Shown here one piece after another: positions 60,401 to 64,000 of a DNA stretch of 64,000 nt. Under the pieces are notes generated by a model. That model did not search any database and had not been told where the DNA came from. It worked only from the letters and a program-made list of their open reading frames with translations. A program made the translations under genes and the position numbers. The number at the start of each line of letters is the position of its first letter. Positions within the stretch are counted from its first letter, which is position 1. The stretch comes from Tritrichomonas foetus (taxonomy: Eukaryota > Parabasalia > Tritrichomonadida > Tritrichomonadidae), in NCBI GenBank assembly GCA_001839685.1, contig MLAK01001315.1, positions 27,769-91,768 on the forward strand. Direction: 5' to 3'.

Positions 60401-61261
60401 AATCAGCTTTCTGAACTTCAAAGTTTTCGTCTTGTTGCAAGCTTCTTTTTCGATCTTGGACTTTCTTCAACTTTTCATATAAATAATGCAAAACTAATTC
60501 GATTCCTTCTTTGTGTTCATGATTTGCATATGAACTCTCAATATCATAGTTGGAGACGTTCAATAGAAAGTGCACAATTTATTTACTTCCTTTTGACATC
60601 TACTGAAATGGCAATGATGTTATCTAAACTTGAAATCTTAGCTTTATTGGTTGCTGCAATTTGTCATGATATTGATCATTATGATATTGAAGATCGTGGA
60701 CGTTCAGAAATTGCACTTTCTGTACTTTATCGTAATCGATCAGTTTTGGAAGTTCATCATTGTGAACAAACTATTTCTGTAATTACAAAACCAGAACAAA
60801 ACATATTTGAAGCTATAGAAAGTGAACAACAAGTCACTCTTTGGCAAACAATAATTTCGCTGATATTGGCAACAGATATGTCTAAGCATTTTGATATATT
60901 TAATAAATGTAAAGCACTTGTTTATCCACAAAATATGTTGAATTTGCAATCACCACAGCATAGACTCTTTTTGATGCAGATTGCATTGAAGTGTGCTGAT
61001 GTTTCAGAAACTTGCAGGTTGATGCCTATTTGTGAGAGAGTAGCGCAGAATCAACTTGAAATGCTTCGTGCTGAAAGCAGAGAAAAAGATAAAAGAACAG
61101 AATATCTTGAACATTACGATATTGCGAAATACCAAATTGGATTTTTCATGATGATTGCAAGGCCACTATTCATCATCTTATGTGAAGCCGTTCCCACAGC
61201 CAAACCGGCTCTTGATCAGCTCGAAGGAAATTTATCTTCATGGAAATCAAAAATGAAATAA
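57449..61261 (+). CDS. four-GAF-domain phosphodiesterase-like protein, probably metal-site defective
   Basis: A 1270-residue cytosolic protein. The N-terminal ~280 residues are Ser-rich and mostly disordered. GAF domains lie at about 290-425, 455-595, 620-765 and 790-930. GAF4 has a full NK...F...DE cyclic-nucleotide signature (NKDMLYNGGSFTKEDE) and GAF3 a near-complete one (NKLNGEPFSESDVE). The class I PDE catalytic domain (about 1010-1240) keeps the general-acid His1033 (YHSW), the CHDIDH motif 1072-1077, Asp1184 (CADVSE) and the purine-clamp Gln1229 (YQIGFF). The next metal-ligand His, normally in YHNWRH, is Arg1037, and the NN after HDxDH is missing. It could be a cyclic-nucleotide sensor or regulator with weak or no hydrolysis. 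ATG at 57449. Confidence 0.9.
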   Translation: MTTNNSHKHFHRFYEHLAQYIPNYATVRNTSSSSRNSSQCKRGQLLSLNHKVVEPPVPINLDSIVLTPRSQSNLHTKEHPVVVQPLPYQPKREKYHFSINIKLKYSDSSSENLIPLSAKGLNIPDATSFDRMSSLSRSSSALNSARSINSSFTSAEVSPINTSRDFDEPINPIIDIDKPDLPEIPLLATDLIQFLATIPDSAPASLSPYTFCEEVVGLQGQEFEQYLEEDTLCLKSVLLGNRFNEDTLYDFFVSLTEDQYQSAFDIIFRQYFKLANIANLLRDLMKVDSIPDLAREIEKQCEILFGARTAMVWINIPSAKTLINHSRLMKYPHGVGFVGTAATEKRQVVAPNPTTSPLYSEEFDLPFCEESEMILAEPIFDPKTNEVYAVIMLIDKVHPKLGASYMYWPQSELTLLHFFSSNLYRAFGRFTTEIKATAKLYRVIAKFVSNQLDFFHLLSTVRNSISQLLKCEAVSIYFREGRGIFWFEQSGNRISRKSTTLTKGGIAGYVFEHNVFVHVACACDHPAFYSLMDGLYKSRAALAIPLQAGNDVFSVIVCRAKKNLPCFSSADVHDLSFIAAGAAPALKSSMAYRKKMNELRVALRAQDRLAALLQTAESLSRETNIDTLVARILDNSCQLIGADRASLFVIDESRTHLISKVAHGTTKPLLLPINQGIAGSVATTGETVNIEDVYDDPRFNSNVDKSTGYRTKSLMTLPVHNQNGDIIAVMQLMNKLNGEPFSESDVELTRAMGVFTGIALANSTVIESSILSTQRVHALLDTAVLLMRGESLSSVIHHIMSVSRDLVQADRCALFLIDDKKSQIKSAVLAGEESQISVKRGKGVVGYVAMKNIVVNIDDAYKDKRFNSAVDQATGYRTRSILASPVVDSSSKVIGVVEMINKDMLYNGGSFTKEDEKLTTAFASFTGLAFDKTKNRNEAMTGQTLAIVLSNMMTADESNSWLPPSQIVMQPSQLQEYRSNRFDVNQLSELQSFRLVASFFFDLGLSSTFHINNAKLIRFLLCVHDLHMNSQYHSWRRSIESAQFIYFLLTSTEMAMMLSKLEILALLVAAICHDIDHYDIEDRGRSEIALSVLYRNRSVLEVHHCEQTISVITKPEQNIFEAIESEQQVTLWQTIISLILATDMSKHFDIFNKCKALVYPQNMLNLQSPQHRLFLMQIALKCADVSETCRLMPICERVAQNQLEMLRAESREKDKRTEYLEHYDIAKYQIGFFMMIARPLFIILCEAVPTAKPALDQLEGNLSSWKSKMK

Positions 61262-61458
61262 CTTTGTTTTTAATAAATTTGTTGTATCTATAAATGAAAT
61301 ATAATCCACATTTTTTGAAGCACTTTGTTATTGATCCAATTTCTACTCAAGGTACGATTATATACATCTATGATAATATATAAACTTATATATTAAATAA
61401 GTGAATAAATCTATTGAAAAAATGAGATATAAAAAATATATTTAATATACAAAAAAAT

Positions 61459-63548
61459 CTACTGATTAACAAACATATTGGAATAAAAATGAATGGATGG
61501 AACGCAGGTACAAGTAATATTGCCATGATTAGATAAAATTTTCATTTTTAACTTTTTTGTAAAAACACTGAATGGAAAATTGAAAATTTTTCGCTCTTTT
61601 TCTTCTTTATCAAGTCGAAAAACTTGTGATTTCAGAGTAGAATCCCCAACATCAAATACAAATTGGAATTCTTTCAATAAACACTTCCTTTTAGTAATAT
61701 TGACAAAAGTGAATTGAGTAATCGCGATAGATTCACCAGATTCACCAGATTCAAAAATAAAATTGCCACGAACATCATCAAGCTTCCAGTAATTGTTCTC
61801 ATTTTGTGAAATAGAAACAGAACGTAAATGTTTTAATGTTTTTGGATATGATTTCAATTTTGGATGAACAGTTGTTTCAGATGTTGGTGTAATAATTGAT
61901 GATAATGTTAAAGGAACTTCAAACAGCCGATAGTTCAGGAAATCATCAACTTTTTGGAGATTATTTTGTCGGTATTGATTGTACCAGTTTATTTCAGCTT
62001 CGATATCAGAACCAAAATCTTCAAGTCGTTGTTCAAGTGAACGATGACTACTTTTTTCAACGACATGAAATGATGGTAATGGTTTTCCGGAGTAGATTTC
62101 AAACGGCTCTTGAGGGTAAGCAGAAAAGGATCCTGAAGGAGAATGGTGAAAGGAGAATTGTGGAATGGGTGTAGGAATAGATGTTGATGTTGTCGTTGGT
62201 GTTGATGTTGGGGCTGATGTTGATGTTGTCGTTGGTGTTGGCGTTGGTGTTGTTGTTGGAGTTGATGTTGATGTTGGCATTGGTATAGATGCTGATGTTG
62301 ATGTTGGTTTTGATGCTAATGTTGGTGTTGGTGTTGATGTTGGAGTTAGTGTTGATGTTGGAATTGGTGTTGATGTTGGAATTGGNNNNNNNNNNNNNNN
62401 NNNNNNNNNNNNNNNNNNNNNNNNNNNNNNNNNNNNNNNNNNNNNNNNNNNNNNNNNNNNNNNNNNNNNNNNNNNNNNNNNNNNNNNNNNNNNNNNNNNN
62501 NNNNNNNNNNNNNNNNNNNNNNNNNNNNNNNNNNNNNNNNNNNNNNNNNNNNNNNNNNNNNNNNNNNNNNNNNNNNNNNNNNNNNNNNNNNNNNNNNNNN
62601 NNNNNNNNNNNNNNNNNNNNNNNNNNNNNNNNNNNNNNNNNNNNNNNNNNNNNNNNNNNNNNNNNNNNNNNNNNNNNNNNNNNNNNNNNNNNNNNNNNNN
62701 NNNNNNNNNNNNNNNNNNNNNNNNNNNNNNNNNNNNNNNNNNNNNNNNNNNNNNNNNNNNNNNNNNNNNNNNNNNNTTGGAGTTGATGTTGGTTTAGATG
62801 CTGATGCTGGTGTTAGTGTTGGTGGTGTTTGTATTTTTGGTGTTGCAGGTAGATGGACTGGGTTAGGAGTTAAGCCTTCTTTTGGGTTCTTTTGTTCTGG
62901 TATAAAGGCAGGAACAGGAATAGAATTCTGTTCAAGCTTATTTGTTGCAGCAGAGTTTTTCAAAGTGACTTGAGTAGGGGAAAGTGAATTTTCATCTTTT
63001 GCTGTATTAGATTTTGGTTTTGAATTCATGTGTTGCGGTTTCCTTTCACTTGGTCTATTTTCACTTTCCAAATCTGAAGATTCCACTTCACTTTGAGCAT
63101 AAGCATTTTTGTTCATTTCATCTAATATTCTATTGTTTGTATAATCGTCATTTTTTTGCTGTCCTTTCAAATTTTGATCACTTTGGCGATGATCATCAGA
63201 AGAATCACCAGTTGTTGGTTCCCGTGAAGATTTAATTAAATAAATGGATAATTTTTTAACAGAATAATAAATTTCTTCAAGTATAGATTTATACAATTTT
63301 TGGGTGAATTGAATTAAAGGAAATGATATTATTTTATCATAAAAAGTTGTGTTTTCATTCACTTTTTCATCTGAATTTGGAATGTTTTCTTGATTAATCA
63401 TAGATTGAGCAATTCCTGGAAAGGAAAAAGAAAAAACAATTGATATTATTAAGAAGAAAATGGGCAAAATGATTTTTGTACAAAAAGGTGGAAGTAATGG
63501 TACTGTTGTTTCTTCTGGCTTAGTTGTCCCTTTTCTTTGGCCCTTCAT
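61459..63548 (-). CDS. SUN-domain protein (LINC complex), interrupted by assembly gap
   Basis: Inner-nuclear-membrane SUN protein linking the nucleus to the cytoskeleton. The N-terminal part (from ATG at 63548) is basic, then has a membrane helix at about 25-45 (KIILPIFFLIISIVFSFSF), a lumenal stretch and a Pro/Thr/Ser/Ala repeat that runs into the gap at 62386-62776. The frame after the gap continues the same repeat and then a SUN-like C-terminal domain at 61459-61900. There, YWKLDDVRGNFIFES matches the family's CW.F.G..G...I, and FVFDVGDS...VFRLDKEE...FPFS...LKMKILSNHGNITCTCVPSIHFYS matches F.y......F.....v...ilSN.G...yTC...f.vhG. The flanking halves are in different frames as assembled. 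Confidence in SUN identity is good; whether it is one gene is inferred. Confidence 0.78.
62165..62825 (-). repeat. Pro/Thr/Ser-coding hexa/nonanucleotide repeat region
   Basis: Short degenerate units of the type gttgatgttgga/gttggtgtt on the + strand, encoding PTSTPTPTST on the minus strand. The 62386-62776 gap falls inside the repeat. Confidence 0.85.
62386..62776. other. assembly gap (391 Ns) inside a Pro/Thr-coding tandem repeat
   Basis: 391 Ns, flanked on both sides by tgatgttggN-type repeats (from about 62170 to 62385 and from 62777 to 62825). On the minus strand these encode PTSTP units. If the two halves are one coding frame, the true missing length must leave remainder 2 when divided by 3; 391 leaves 1, so the stated size is not exact. 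Confidence 0.95.
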
Positions 63549-63889
63549 TGAAAGATAAAATCGTGAATTTCGAAATTTCTGTGATAAAACATTTTCACTA
63601 TTTATTTGGTCATATTAATGATTTTTTGACTATATATATTATGAAAAAGTTTCAGGTTAATGTGACTAATTTTTCTCATAACTTGGAGAATATAAGTACA
63701 AAATCATCTGTACTCATAATATATCTTTTAAATGTGAATTTAAGTATGATGTTTCGAAATATGATGATAAAAGGCAATATTACTTTTTTTCATTGAAGGA
63801 AACGATAGAAATCTGAGCAGCCGATAAAAAACGCTGTTTTTTGAGAAAAACCGTTTCCCCCTTGGACAAAAGTATTTCCTCTATCTCCA
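63549..63889. promoter_or_regulatory. divergent intergenic region
   Basis: About 340 bases between the SUN gene start and the start of the next gene on the + strand. No specific element assigned. Confidence 0.35.
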
Positions 63890-64000
63890 ATGTTTTTACT
63901 CTCTTTAATCTCCTATTCGATTTATACAAACGATCCACCAGTGGTCTTCGCCTATCATAAAACCACCCCGATTACCGAAAACGATTTTGATTCATTTTAT
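63890..64000 (+). CDS. partial CDS, 5' end of a secreted or membrane protein
   Basis: ATG at 63890 opens a frame that runs without stop to the window end (37 codons). It begins MFLLSLISYSIYTNDPPVVF, a signal-peptide-like start followed by a polar segment (AYHKTTPITENDFDSFY). The G+C content rises here as in other coding starts in the window. The rest of the gene lies outside, so the family is unknown. Confidence 0.65.
   Translation, partial: MFLLSLISYSIYTNDPPVVFAYHKTTPITENDFDSFY

Noticed and set aside
61459..62280. Treating the two halves around the gap as separate genes
   Set aside because: Both flanks encode the same Pro/Thr repeat on the same strand, and only together do they form a membrane-linker-SUN layout; the ATG at 62280 lies inside the repeat.
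62165..62797. + strand open frame across the assembly gap
   Set aside because: Antisense of the Pro/Thr repeat of the SUN gene, giving Val/Gly/Asp runs, and it runs through Ns.
1..64000. Spliceosomal introns, tRNA, rRNA or transposase genes
   Set aside because: No trichomonad-type intron signals (ACTAACACACAG-like 3' ends), tRNA B-box, rRNA stretch or transposase reading frame was seen on either strand; a covariance-model scan would be needed for certainty.

Overview
The window looks like nuclear DNA of a parabasalid protist, most probably a Tritrichomonas-type trichomonad. It is AT-rich and gene-dense. Every recognisable gene is one uninterrupted reading frame with no intron needed. The proteins are typically eukaryotic (kinesin, NAA40, RFT1, TRAPPC3, Hel2/ZNF598, SUN domain, ribosomal S29). 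They sit beside features typical of trichomonads: many large coiled-coil proteins, CARMIL-like leucine-rich repeats, ankyrin proteins of the DUF3447 type, large type I surface proteins, and GAF-containing cyclic-nucleotide phosphodiesterases. The assignment to genus is inference; no rRNA or tRNA marker was seen.

Layout. 0-9 kb: a small hypothetical gene, an L-type lectin with an ER-retrieval tail, a homeodomain-like/WD40 fusion, NAA40, a coiled-coil protein and a Hel2/ZNF598 E3 ligase. 9-18 kb: a hypothetical gene, a DM10/EF-hand axonemal-type protein, a TSNAXIP1-like coiled-coil protein, a Tubby-like protein, an 889-residue coiled-coil protein and an IQ-motif protein. 18.5-23.5 kb: a broken, internally inverted partial copy of a surface-protein gene lies just downstream of its intact 1053-residue relative. 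24-29.5 kb: an ABCB-type half transporter, RFT1, ribosomal protein S29 and TRAPPC3. 30-32 kb: a decayed ankyrin/DUF3447 gene. 32.6-39.5 kb: a cyclic-nucleotide-binding-domain K+ channel, a coiled-coil protein, a PAS-type transmembrane receptor and a small unknown. 39.8-48.3 kb: a leucine-rich-repeat/polyglutamine protein, hypotheticals, an acidic coiled-coil protein and a membrane protein. 49.9-63.9 kb: a CARMIL-like protein, a kinesin-6-like motor, a thioredoxin-fold membrane protein, RTF2, a four-GAF phosphodiesterase-like protein, a SUN-domain protein interrupted by an assembly gap, and the start of a secreted or membrane protein running off the end.

The genes do not form an operon or one pathway. 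Shared themes are the ER/secretory route (lectin, RFT1, TRAPPC3, thioredoxin-fold protein), the flagellar/microtubule cytoskeleton (DM10 protein, kinesin, coiled-coil proteins) and membrane/cyclic-nucleotide signalling. In the last group two of three proteins lack a residue normally essential for ligand binding or catalysis, and the third ends where an output domain would be expected. I found no convincing new defence or mobile system. The most unusual items are the homeodomain-like/WD40 fusion, the apparently metal-site-deficient phosphodiesterase, the inverted pseudogene and the collapsed Pro/Thr repeat in the SUN protein.
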